NCBI RefSeq assembly: GCF_019668465.1
Contig: NZ_AP024828.1
Coordinates: 1 to 64,000 of the forward strand
DNA from: Mycobacterium senriense
GTDB taxonomy: Bacteria; Actinomycetota; Actinomycetes; Mycobacteriales; Mycobacteriaceae
Direction: 5' to 3'
Length of the DNA: 64,000 bases
Part shown: positions 36,780 through 44,757 of the stretch, in pieces
How the letters are laid out: every line of letters starts with the position of its first letter
Numbering within the stretch: position 1 is the first letter of the stretch
Made by a program: the position numbers and the translations under genes
Notes under the pieces: generated by a model
Told to the model about the DNA's origin: nothing
Databases searched by the model: none
The model's input: only the letters and a program-made list of their open reading frames with translations

Positions 36780-37352
36780 GTGACCAAGCGCGCCGCCGCT
36801 GACCGGCGATTGGACCGGGCCGAACTCGAGAAGTTGATGTCGGCCGACATGCGGGCGATCACTGCGCAGTCCGACCGTATCGGCCGCCACTTCGCCCGCC
36901 AGAACGACGTCAGCGGCACCGACTTCCACGCCTTGCTGCACATCATGGTCGCCGAAACCGCGGGAGAACCGTTGACCGCGGCACAGCTGCGACGGCGCAT
37001 GGACGTGTCGCCGGCGGCTATCACCTACCTCGTCGATCGCATGATCGACGCCGGCCACGTCCGGCGCGAGCCCGATCCCCAGGACCGGCGCAAAACCCTG
37101 CTCCGCTACGAGAAGTCGGGAATGGCGCTGGCCCGGTCGTTTTTCACTCCCCTTGGCGCCGAACTGCGTACCGCGCTGGCCGCCCTGCCCGATCGCGACC
37201 TGGCGGCGGCACATCGGGTGTTCACGTCGATGATCGAGGCGATGGCGAGCTTCGAATCCCGACTCGTCGCACCGGGTCCCAACGCGCCGGCGCCCGAACC
37301 GAAGCGTGCGCCGGCCAGAGCCCGTGGCAGCCCGGTGAAACGCGGCGTCTAG
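36780..37352 (+). CDS. MarR family regulator, paralogue of the crt-adjacent MarR
   Basis: 190 aa, GTG start with AAGAAGGA 10 bases upstream. MarR winged helix: AAQLRRRMDVSPAAITYLVDRMIDAGHVRREPDPQDRRKTLL. Alignable along its length with the protein at 26478-27005 (shared AITYLVDR, IDAGH.RR, LARSFF.PL, AAHRVF). It has an extra Pro/Ala/Arg-rich basic C-terminal tail (about 25 residues), which may contact DNA. Two palindromes sit upstream. The two paralogues bracket the carotenoid operon and may compete for related sites. Confidence 0.9.
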   Translation: MTKRAAADRRLDRAELEKLMSADMRAITAQSDRIGRHFARQNDVSGTDFHALLHIMVAETAGEPLTAAQLRRRMDVSPAAITYLVDRMIDAGHVRREPDPQDRRKTLLRYEKSGMALARSFFTPLGAELRTALAALPDRDLAAAHRVFTSMIEAMASFESRLVAPGPNAPAPEPKRAPARARGSPVKRGV

Positions 37353-38599
37353 TGAACCGGCCACTCGGCCGCGCAGCCCAGTAGCCGCTGCTCGATCAGG
37401 TCGGCACCGCGGGCCACACCCCCCGTTGCGGCGAATCCGGCCGCCACCCGGCGCGCACCGGCGGCCATCGTCATCGCCTCGCGCACCTTGGCCCTCAGCC
37501 GCGCGGCGGTGAGCTTCTTCGCGGGCAGGCGGGTGCCGCAGCGCGCAACCTCGACCCGCCGTGCCACCTCGGCCTGATCGCGGGCGAACGGCACCACGCA
37601 GACCGGCACGCCGCGATCGAGGGCCTTCAGCGTCGTGCCCATGCCGCCGTGCGTGATGGCGCAGCCGGCCTTGGCGAGGATGGCGGCGTGCGGCATGAAC
37701 CGGCATACGGTCGCGTTCGCCGGCCTCGGCAGATCGGCGGGTAAACCGGCCGGGAACGTCGCCACCACATGAACGTCCTCGTCGGCCAGCGCGCGCAAGG
37801 CGATTCGCCCCAGGGCCTCGTCGGCCTGCCGTAGCGAGGAGGTGTTCACCAGCACCATCGGACGATCGATGGCGTCGATCCACTCAGGTGTGGGAGTCGG
37901 TGTGGGCTCGAACACGCACGCGCCGATGTGGTGCACCAGACCGGCCCATCCGGGATGCGGGTACTCGAACGGCTCGCCACCCACGGCCAGCACCAGGGGC
38001 GCGCGCCGCACGAAGCCGTCCACCGATGTCACCGTAGGCACGCCCAGCTCAGCACGAATGGCGTTGATGCGGGGCAACATCGGCCGGTCGAACAAGTGCG
38101 TTACGACGGCGCGCACTCCGGCGTCCCGGATGTCGCCGGCAATGCCCGGCAACGGACGCATTCCGGGACCGAACGGCGGCACGCCGCGGGAGCGCAGGTA
38201 CGGGGTGAACGGCGAGAAGAGCAGCCACGGAATGCCGCCGGCGTCCGCGGCCGATAAAGCCCCCCAGCAATTCGCATCCACGATGACCGCATCCGGTCGG
38301 ACCGCGTCCACCGCCCGCCGAAAGTCGCCGACCTCCAGCACCGCCCGGCGGCACAGCACGTCGATCGATAACCTCAGCACTCCCAGAGCGTTTCGCGCCT
38401 GCCAGTCGTTGCCTGCGATAGCCTCTATGTCCGGGTCGACCGGCTCGGCGTGCACGCCGACCGATCGCATCGCCGAGACGCCGGCCGACATGGTGCGCAG
38501 GTGGACGTCATGGCCGCGCTGGACCAGCTCGGCAAGCAGGGCCCCGGTCGGCAGCAGATGCCCCAGGGCCGGCGAACCGTACGCCAAGATGACGGCCAC
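37349..38599 (-). CDS. MGT/CrtX-like glycosyltransferase
   Basis: 416 aa from the GTG at 38599, 11 bases after the idi stop; the frame continues upstream but only as a shadow of idi. GT1-type (GT-B fold) transferase: ILAYGSPALGHLLPTGALLAEL at the N-terminus and the C-terminal donor-binding segment CAITHGGMGTTLKALDRGVPVCVVPFARDQ. CrtX enzymes of this type glucosylate hydroxylated carotenoids; macrolide and phenolic glycosyltransferases share the fold. Placement in the isoprenoid block suggests carotenoid or other isoprenoid glycosylation. It ends 4 bases inside the convergent MarR gene. Confidence 0.82.
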   Translation of the reverse strand: MAVILAYGSPALGHLLPTGALLAELVQRGHDVHLRTMSAGVSAMRSVGVHAEPVDPDIEAIAGNDWQARNALGVLRLSIDVLCRRAVLEVGDFRRAVDAVRPDAVIVDANCWGALSAADAGGIPWLLFSPFTPYLRSRGVPPFGPGMRPLPGIAGDIRDAGVRAVVTHLFDRPMLPRINAIRAELGVPTVTSVDGFVRRAPLVLAVGGEPFEYPHPGWAGLVHHIGACVFEPTPTPTPEWIDAIDRPMVLVNTSSLRQADEALGRIALRALADEDVHVVATFPAGLPADLPRPANATVCRFMPHAAILAKAGCAITHGGMGTTLKALDRGVPVCVVPFARDQAEVARRVEVARCGTRLPAKKLTAARLRAKVREAMTMAAGARRVAAGFAATGGVARGADLIEQRLLGCAAEWPVH

Positions 38600-38610
38600 G
38601 TCGCGCGGGC

Positions 38611-39657
38611 CTAGGCCACGCCGATGAGGTCGACATCGCGCAGATCCGCCAGCTTCGCGGCGCCACAGCCGTGCAGGCAGACCCTGAGCTCGTCGATGAA
38701 CGGCTGCAGCCAATCGACCACGGCCGCAGTCGATTCGATCGCGGCGGCCAGCAGCGGCCGCGCTACCGCCACCACATCGGCGCCCAGCGCGATCGCCTTG
38801 GCCGCATCCATGCCGGTGCGGATGCCGCCGGATGCCACCAACGGGATCGCCGGCAGCACCCCACGCACCTCCACGATCGCGCGGGCGGTGGGGATGCCCC
38901 AATCGGCCAGGTGCGGATAGCGCAGTTCGCCGTACCGCACGAACTGCTCGACCCGCGACCACGACGTGCCACCGGCGCCCGCGACGTCGATTCCGGCGAC
39001 CGGTAATTCGCCCTCTCCCGCAACGAGTTCCGCGGCAGCCGCGCCGCCGATGCCGTGCCCCACCTCCTTGAGCAGCACCGGATAGCCGATGCTGTCGGCC
39101 GCTTCGCGCAGCCTGCTCAGCGACCCGGAGAAATCGGTGTCACCGTTGTGCTGCATGGCTTCTTGAAGCGGATTGGTATGCACGGCAAGCGCGTCGGCGC
39201 CCACCCGGTCGAGGGCCCTGGCCAGATCCGGCACGGCGGTCTTCGTCAGTTGCGCCAGGCCGATGTTGCCGAACAGCAACACATCCGGGGCGACGTCGCG
39301 CACCGTGAAGCTGTCCGCGGCGCGCTCCCCCAGCGCACTGTCCAGCATGATCCGCTGCGAGCCCAGCATCATGCCCAGTCCCAGCTGTTGGGCGGCCGCC
39401 GCCAGATTGCGATTGATCGTCCCGGACAGCTCGGCGCCCCCGGTCATCGCGCCGATGAGTATCGGAGACCGCAGGTCGGCGCCGAAAAAGCCGGTGGACA
39501 AGTCGATGTCGCTTAGGTTCGTCTGAGTCAGCGCGTTGTAGGGCAATGCGTAGCGGTCCAGCCCGGTGCTGAGGCCGTCGTAGCCGACCGGCTCGTTCAG
39601 GCAGACGTCGATGTGGCGCCGCTTGCGAGTGGTCATCTCCCCCCGGTCAGCGGTCAT
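38611..39657 (-). CDS. fni: Isopentenyl-diphosphate delta-isomerase, type 2
   Basis: 348 aa from the ATG at 39657, with GAGGGGG upstream; the frame is open further without coding signal. FMN-dependent type 2 [59 protein letters not shown], and the phosphate-binding [19 protein letters not shown]. It interconverts IPP and DMAPP, feeding crtE. Co-directional with the glycosyltransferase. Divergent from mmpL across 146 bases that contain AT-rich box C. Confidence 0.95.
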   Translation of the reverse strand: MTADRGEMTTRKRRHIDVCLNEPVGYDGLSTGLDRYALPYNALTQTNLSDIDLSTGFFGADLRSPILIGAMTGGAELSGTINRNLAAAAQQLGLGMMLGSQRIMLDSALGERAADSFTVRDVAPDVLLFGNIGLAQLTKTAVPDLARALDRVGADALAVHTNPLQEAMQHNGDTDFSGSLSRLREAADSIGYPVLLKEVGHGIGGAAAAELVAGEGELPVAGIDVAGAGGTSWSRVEQFVRYGELRYPHLADWGIPTARAIVEVRGVLPAIPLVASGGIRTGMDAAKAIALGADVVAVARPLLAAAIESTAAVVDWLQPFIDELRVCLHGCGAAKLADLRDVDLIGVA

Positions 39658-39761
39658 CGCAGGTACCCCCTCGCGTCCGACACTGCACCCCGCCCCGCGT
39701 TCATAATGTCCATAGTGCCCCCTCTTGCGTAGCGCCGGCGTTGCCGCGTGGCGATGCGTCA

Positions 39762-39792
39762 TTTCAGTTGATTAATGTTTAACAAACTGAAA
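39762..39792. promoter_or_regulatory. AT-rich MarR-type box C, between fni and mmpL
   Basis: TTTCAGTT - 15 bases - AACTGAAA, perfect 8-base arms around the ATTAATGTTTAA core shared with box B. The right arm overlaps the GAAAGG ribosome site of mmpL, whose GTG is 12 bases further. Confidence 0.65.
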
Positions 39793-39803
39793 GGCTTGTA
39801 TCC

Positions 39804-41903
39804 GTGGTGTGGGATTCCCTGGCCGCCGCTGTGACGGGCCGGCGTTCATGGCTGCTCGCGCTGGTCACGGCCCTGCTGGGTGTCGCATTCATGGTTCTCG
39901 TAGGCGGCAACGCGGCCGCGGGCCAGTCCCCGCAGTCGGTTCCGGTAGCGGCCCAATCCGCCCAGCTCGACGCGCTGGCAAAGCAATTTTCCGGGGGTGA
40001 CAAAGCCCCGCTGATCGTGGTGGTCAGCCGCAGCGACGGCCGGGTCCTGAGCACGTCGGATATCGCCGCGGCCCAATCCGCCCGCGATCGGGTGCAGGCG
40101 GCAGCGCAGTCCGGGGCCATCGCGGGGGCTCCGGTGATGCCCTCGCAGGATTCCAAAGCCGTCCTCGGCGTCGTGCCGATCAGCTCCAGCCTGTCCGGGC
40201 TCGCCCTGGGCGACGCCGTCGCCACGCTGCGCACGGCCGCTGCCAGCGGTCTGCCCTCGCAGCTGCAGGTGCACGTGACGGGCGGCCCGGCATTCGGCGC
40301 CGACATCGCCAGCGCCTTCACCGGCGCGAATATCACTTTGCTCGCGGTGACGACGGCGGTGGTGGCGCTGCTGCTGATCGCCACCTACCGCTCCCCGGTG
40401 CTGTGGCTGGTCCCGCTGCTCGTGGTCGGGTTCGCCGATCGGGTGGCCGCCGCGGCCGGCACTTCGGTGGCATCGCTGACCGGGCTGAGCTTCGACGGTG
40501 CCACCTCCGGGATCACCAGCGTGCTGGTCTTCGGCGCCGGCACCAACTACGCGCTGTTGCTGATCTCCCGGTATCGCCAGGAGCTCCGGCGCCGGTCCGC
40601 GCACCGCGTCGCGCTGCGTCATGCCGTGCGCAGGGCGGGGCCGGCCATCGTCGCCAGCAACGCCACCGTGGTGCTGGCGCTGCTCACCCTGCTCTTCGCG
40701 TCCACCCCGAGCACCCGCAGCCTGGGCGCCCTGGCGGCCTGCGGCCTTGTGGTTGCCGCGATGTCGGTGCTGGTGATCCTGCCCCCGCTGCTGGCCGTGT
40801 GCGGCCGGAGATTGTTCTGGCCGTTCGTCCCGCACGCCGGAGACGACGAAACGCTGGATTCCGGCGGCTGGCATCGCGTCGCCGAATGGGTGGGCGGGCG
40901 CCCCGCACTGGTCGCCGCGGTCGCCATCGCCGTGCTGGCAGCCCTTGGCGCCGGCCTTTTCGGAACCCGGATCGGTTTGTCACAGACCGAGCAATTCCGC
41001 GTCCGCGCGGACTCGGTCATCGGTTACAACGTTGTGGCCGAACACTTTCCGGCCGGCCTGGTCAATCCGACGCTGATCGTCAGCGCAGGCGACCACGCCG
41101 CAGCCGTGCAGCGGGCGATCACGTCCACCGCCGGCGTGGTCTCGGCGACCGAGTCCGGCCGGTCGGGGCTGACGAAGTGGTCCGTGGTGATCGACGCACC
41201 GCCGTCGTCAGCGCGGGCGTTCGGCATCGTTGCCGCGCTGCGGGATTCGACGCGAGCCGCCGACCCGCACGCGCTGGTGGGTGGCGCCGACGCACAGGCC
41301 CTGGACATTCGCGACGCGGCCACGCATGACCGGGTGCTGCTGATCCCGGCGATCCTGGCCGTCATCCTGATCGTGCTCTACGTGCTGCTGCGGTCGGCCC
41401 TTGCGCCACCGACGCTGCTGGCCGCGACGATTCTGGGTGCGCTGGCCGCGCTGGGCATGGGTGGCTGGGCGAGCATGCACGTCTTCGGCTTCCCGGCTCT
41501 GGACAACACCACCCCGCTGTTCGCGTTTCTGTTCCTGGCGGCGCTCGGCGTGGACTACACGATCTTCTTGGTCACCCGGGCCCGCGAGGAAGCCGCGCAG
41601 CACGGTGCCCGCGACGGGATGGTGCGGGCGGTGTCGGCCACCGGGGGCGTGATCACCAGCGCGGGAATCGTTTTGGCCGCCGTGTTCTGCGTGCTCGCGG
41701 TGTTGCCGCTGATCGTCCTGACCCAGTTGGGCATCATCGTCGGCCTGGGCATCCTGCTCGACACCTTCGTGGTGCGCACGCTGGTCATCCCCGCCCTGTT
41801 CGCCCTCATCGGCGACCGGATCTGGTGGCCCACCAACCCTGCCCACACCAAAGCCGTTGAGCAACAAGCGGACCGGAAACAACCAGAACGGAGCACACCG
41901 TGA
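39804..41903 (+). CDS. MmpL-type RND transporter of the carotenoid block
   Basis: 699 aa, GTG start. Short MMPL-domain transporter: N-terminal helix near residues 14-34, a periplasmic loop, five helices (about 175-320), a second loop, and five more helices (about 510-680). The helix-10 motif LGVDYTIFLVTRAREEA is intact (D584). The helix-4 motif, normally GTDY, reads AGTNYALLLISRYRQEL with Asn at residue 248. It has no coiled-coil insertion and no mmpS partner, unlike the pump at 1365-4265. First gene of an mmpL-tspO-phr operon. It may export a carotenoid or glycolipid; the substrate is unproven. Confidence 0.9.
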   Translation: MVWDSLAAAVTGRRSWLLALVTALLGVAFMVLVGGNAAAGQSPQSVPVAAQSAQLDALAKQFSGGDKAPLIVVVSRSDGRVLSTSDIAAAQSARDRVQAAAQSGAIAGAPVMPSQDSKAVLGVVPISSSLSGLALGDAVATLRTAAASGLPSQLQVHVTGGPAFGADIASAFTGANITLLAVTTAVVALLLIATYRSPVLWLVPLLVVGFADRVAAAAGTSVASLTGLSFDGATSGITSVLVFGAGTNYALLLISRYRQELRRRSAHRVALRHAVRRAGPAIVASNATVVLALLTLLFASTPSTRSLGALAACGLVVAAMSVLVILPPLLAVCGRRLFWPFVPHAGDDETLDSGGWHRVAEWVGGRPALVAAVAIAVLAALGAGLFGTRIGLSQTEQFRVRADSVIGYNVVAEHFPAGLVNPTLIVSAGDHAAAVQRAITSTAGVVSATESGRSGLTKWSVVIDAPPSSARAFGIVAALRDSTRAADPHALVGGADAQALDIRDAATHDRVLLIPAILAVILIVLYVLLRSALAPPTLLAATILGALAALGMGGWASMHVFGFPALDNTTPLFAFLFLAALGVDYTIFLVTRAREEAAQHGARDGMVRAVSATGGVITSAGIVLAAVFCVLAVLPLIVLTQLGIIVGLGILLDTFVVRTLVIPALFALIGDRIWWPTNPAHTKAVEQQADRKQPERSTP

Positions 41904-42379
41904 ACAGGTCAACACTGGCCGCGACCGGCCTGGCCGTCGCCGCGGCCGCAGGCACCGGAAGCATCGCCAGCAGCAACGCCATTCCCCGGTGGTACTCGCG
42001 GCTTCGCAAGCCCTCCTACCAGCCGCCCCGCGCCGCCTTCCCCACCGTGTGGACCACGCTCTACGCTGACATCGCCGGCACGTCGGCGGTGGCCATCGAC
42101 CGGTTTCGCGCGGCCGGGCAGCACGATAAGGCACGCAACTACGCCGTGGCGCTGGCGGCGAACCTGCTCCTGAATGCCGGATGGAGTTGGCTGTTCTTCG
42201 GGTACCACAAACTCGGCGCGAGCGCGGTCGGCGCCGCCGCGCTGACGGCCAGCAGCGCCGATCTGGTCAGGCGCACGGCCCAAGCCACGCCACGCGGCGG
42301 GCTGGCGTTGCTGCCCTACCCGCTGTGGTGTGGCTTCGCGACCATCCTGTCCACCCACATCTGGCGACTCAACCACTAG
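41900..42379 (+). CDS. TspO/MBR family protein
   Basis: 159 aa, GTG start overlapping the mmpL stop. Five hydrophobic helices with the TspO signatures WYSRLRKPSYQPPRAAFPTVWTTLY and NLLLNAGWSWLFFGYHKLG. TspO proteins bind porphyrins and cholesterol-like molecules and are linked to oxidative and light stress; in Rhodobacter TspO tunes photopigment gene expression. Its place in an operon with mmpL and a photolyase, next to carotenoid genes, is consistent with a photo-oxidative role. Confidence 0.93.
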   Translation: MNRSTLAATGLAVAAAAGTGSIASSNAIPRWYSRLRKPSYQPPRAAFPTVWTTLYADIAGTSAVAIDRFRAAGQHDKARNYAVALAANLLLNAGWSWLFFGYHKLGASAVGAAALTASSADLVRRTAQATPRGGLALLPYPLWCGFATILSTHIWRLNH

Positions 42380-42382
42380 ATC

Positions 42383-43711
42383 ATGCCGACACTGTTGTGG
42401 TTTCGCCGCGATCTGCGGTTACATGACCATCCGGCGCTGGTCGCCGCGGCCGAGCACGACGAGGTGCTCGCCTGCTTCGTGCTCGATCCGCGCCTGGAAA
42501 AGTCGTCGGGACAACGCCGGTTGCAGTACCTGGGTGATTCGCTGCGGCGGTTGCGCGACGACCTCGACGGGAGGCTGCTGGTCACCCGCGGGCAGCCCCA
42601 CACGCAGATTCCGCGCATCGCCAAGGAAATCGATGCGTCGTCGGTGCACATCTCCGAGGACTTCGCACCGTTCGGTAAGCGCCGCGACGAGAAGGTCAGC
42701 GCGGCACTGGGTTCGGTGCCGCTGATGGCAACCGGATCGCCGTATCTGGTCTCACCCGGCCGCGTCACCAAGCCGGACGGGTCGCCCTACAAGGTGTTCA
42801 CCCCGTTCCTGAGTCAGTGGCAGAAGACCGGCTGGCGCGAACCGGCGAAATCGGGCGCAAAGTCCGCACGCTGGCTGGATCCGGCGCAGCTGCGGATCGA
42901 GCAATGCGAGATCCCCGATCCCGGGGCGGCTCTCGAGGTGGCAGCCGGCGAGGCGGCGGCACGTAAGCAGTGGAAGTCATTCGTCGACAACGGATTACAG
43001 AGCTATGCCGAGGACCGCAACAGACCAGACCTGACCGGGACCAGCCGCATGTCGGCGCACCTGAAGTTCGGCGCCATTCATCCCCGCACTCTGGTCGCCG
43101 ACCTGGACTTGCGCAACGCCGGTGCGCAAGCCTTCCTGCGGGAGTTGGCTTTTCGTGACTTCTACGCCGACGTGCTGCACCACTGGCCGGCCAGTGTCTG
43201 GCGCAACTGGAACAGCGCGTTCGACGGCATCCAGACCGACACCGGCGCCGAGGCCAAACGCCGCTTCGAGGCGTGGAAAGCCGGCGAGACCGGGTTTCCC
43301 TTCGTCGACGCCGGCATGCGTCAGCTGCGCGACACCGGCTTCATGCACAACCGGGTGCGGATGATCGTGGCGTCGTTCCTGGTCAAGGACCTGCACCTGC
43401 CGTGGCAATGGGGTGCCGAATGGTTCCTGGACCAGCTGGTGGACGGCGACATGGCGAACAACCAGCACGGTTGGCAGTGGTGCGCGGGCTGCGGTACCGA
43501 TGCCGCGCCCTACTTCCGGGTGTTCAACCCGAATACCCAGGGCGAGAAGTTCGACCCGTCGGGCGATTACGTCCGGCGCTGGGTACCCGAACTGCGCTCG
43601 GCCGACGACGTACACCTGCGCAAGGGTGAGCGGCCGGACGGCTACCCGGCGCCCATCGTCGACCACGCCGCCGAGCGCACCGAGGCGCTGCGGCGCTATC
43701 AGAGCATTTGA
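42383..43711 (+). CDS. phr: Deoxyribodipyrimidine photolyase, class I CPD type
   Basis: 442 aa, starting 4 bases after tspO. N-terminal antenna domain LLWFRRDLRLHDHPALVAAAE. FAD domain with GTSRMSAHLKFGAIHPRTL, ELAFRDFYADVLHHWP, the signature TGFPFVDAGMRQL, FMHNRVRMIVASFLVKDL and WCAGCGTDAAPYFRVFNP. It repairs cyclobutane pyrimidine dimers with blue light. It is a second photolyase next to the FeS-type one at 15607. Its co-transcription with mmpL and tspO ties DNA repair to the pigment block. Confidence 0.96.
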   Translation: MPTLLWFRRDLRLHDHPALVAAAEHDEVLACFVLDPRLEKSSGQRRLQYLGDSLRRLRDDLDGRLLVTRGQPHTQIPRIAKEIDASSVHISEDFAPFGKRRDEKVSAALGSVPLMATGSPYLVSPGRVTKPDGSPYKVFTPFLSQWQKTGWREPAKSGAKSARWLDPAQLRIEQCEIPDPGAALEVAAGEAAARKQWKSFVDNGLQSYAEDRNRPDLTGTSRMSAHLKFGAIHPRTLVADLDLRNAGAQAFLRELAFRDFYADVLHHWPASVWRNWNSAFDGIQTDTGAEAKRRFEAWKAGETGFPFVDAGMRQLRDTGFMHNRVRMIVASFLVKDLHLPWQWGAEWFLDQLVDGDMANNQHGWQWCAGCGTDAAPYFRVFNPNTQGEKFDPSGDYVRRWVPELRSADDVHLRKGERPDGYPAPIVDHAAERTEALRRYQSI

Positions 43712-43769
43712 TCGCGATTCGTCATGCCCGCAAGGCCGCCGGCACCGCGAACCGATGTCCGCCCTTGGC

Positions 43770-43797
43770 AATCCGCTGGCGCCCGCGCTAGCGGATT
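43770..43797. repeat. Dispersed inverted repeat, copy 2
   Basis: AATCCGCTGGCG - 4 bases - CGCTAGCGGATT, one wobble mismatch, about 60 bases after the phr stop. It shares the flanks CAATCCGCT and CGGATTCG with the element at 17565-17603. Likely a terminator or a short palindromic repeat family. Confidence 0.5.
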
Positions 43798-43883
43798 CGA
43801 AAAGGGGTTCCTGGTGCGTAGCCGTTAATGCTGTGGCACGGGTGGCCCTTGGTGGGCCCTGGTGGACAACCCGGCGCAAACGG

Positions 43884-44621
43884 CTAGCGCGCGGCCTTCT
43901 TGCGTTCGATGTCGGCCAGCGCGGCCGCCAGTTCGGCGCGCTGCGCGGCCGAGCTCTCCCAGGCGAGCTGGCGGTTCTTGACCACCTTGGCCGGTGCGCC
44001 GACCGCGATCGAGTAGTCCGGGATCACCCCGCGGACCACCGCGTGAGACCCCAGCACGCAACCGCGCCCGACGGACGTGCCACGCAGCACCGACACCTTC
44101 ACCCCCACCCAGGTGTCCGGCCCGATCCGCACCGGGGACTTGACGATGCCCTGGTCCTTGATCGGCATGTCGATGTTGTCCATGCGGTGGTCGAAATCGC
44201 AGACGTAGCACCAGTCGGCCATCAACACCGAATCGCCGAGCTCGATGTCGAGGTAGGCGTTGATGACGTTGTCGCGGCCCAGCACCACCTTGTCGCCGAA
44301 CCGCAGCGAGCCTTCATGCGCGCGGATGGTGTTCTTGTCGCCGATGTGCACCCACCGGCCGATCTCGAGCTGAGAAAGTTCGGGCGTCGCGTGGATCTCC
44401 ACGTCCTTGCCGAGGAACACCATGCCGCGGGTGATGATGTGCGGGTTGGCCAGCTTGAACTTCAGCAGCCGCCAATAGCGCACCAGGTACCACGGGGTGT
44501 AAGCGCGGTTACGCAGCACCCATTTCAGCGAGGCCAGCGTGAGGAACTTGGCCTGGCGCGGGTCGCGCAGATTCGATCCACGCCAACGACGATGGACCGG
44601 GGCACCCCACATGGATGTCAT
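43884..44621 (-). CDS. Left-handed beta-helix acyltransferase, Rv3034c-like
   Basis: 245 aa from the ATG at 44621; MWGAP three codons later is an alternative. Hexapeptide-repeat transferase: stretches such as IGRWVHIGDKNTIRAHEG, RFGDKVVLGRDNVINAYLDIELGDSVLMADW, and SVGRGCVLGSHAVVRGVIPDYSIAVGAPAKVVKN, which is the usual closing motif of NodL/LacA-type acetyltransferases. Rv3034c belongs to the methylglucose lipopolysaccharide gene region in M. tuberculosis, so it may add short acyl groups there. It marks the return to the core gene order. Confidence 0.88.
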   Translation of the reverse strand: MTSMWGAPVHRRWRGSNLRDPRQAKFLTLASLKWVLRNRAYTPWYLVRYWRLLKFKLANPHIITRGMVFLGKDVEIHATPELSQLEIGRWVHIGDKNTIRAHEGSLRFGDKVVLGRDNVINAYLDIELGDSVLMADWCYVCDFDHRMDNIDMPIKDQGIVKSPVRIGPDTWVGVKVSVLRGTSVGRGCVLGSHAVVRGVIPDYSIAVGAPAKVVKNRQLAWESSAAQRAELAAALADIERKKAAR

Positions 44622-44757
44622 GGCCGGAAAGCCTAACTCGGTCAATCGTAAGCCCGCGAACCGCCACGGGTTACCCTCACCTGTACTCGATTGCCGCCCA
44701 ACGGCCGGGTCCGCCCGCGCGCGGCCCGCCACGCGAGAAGGATTGGGAAAACCGAAG

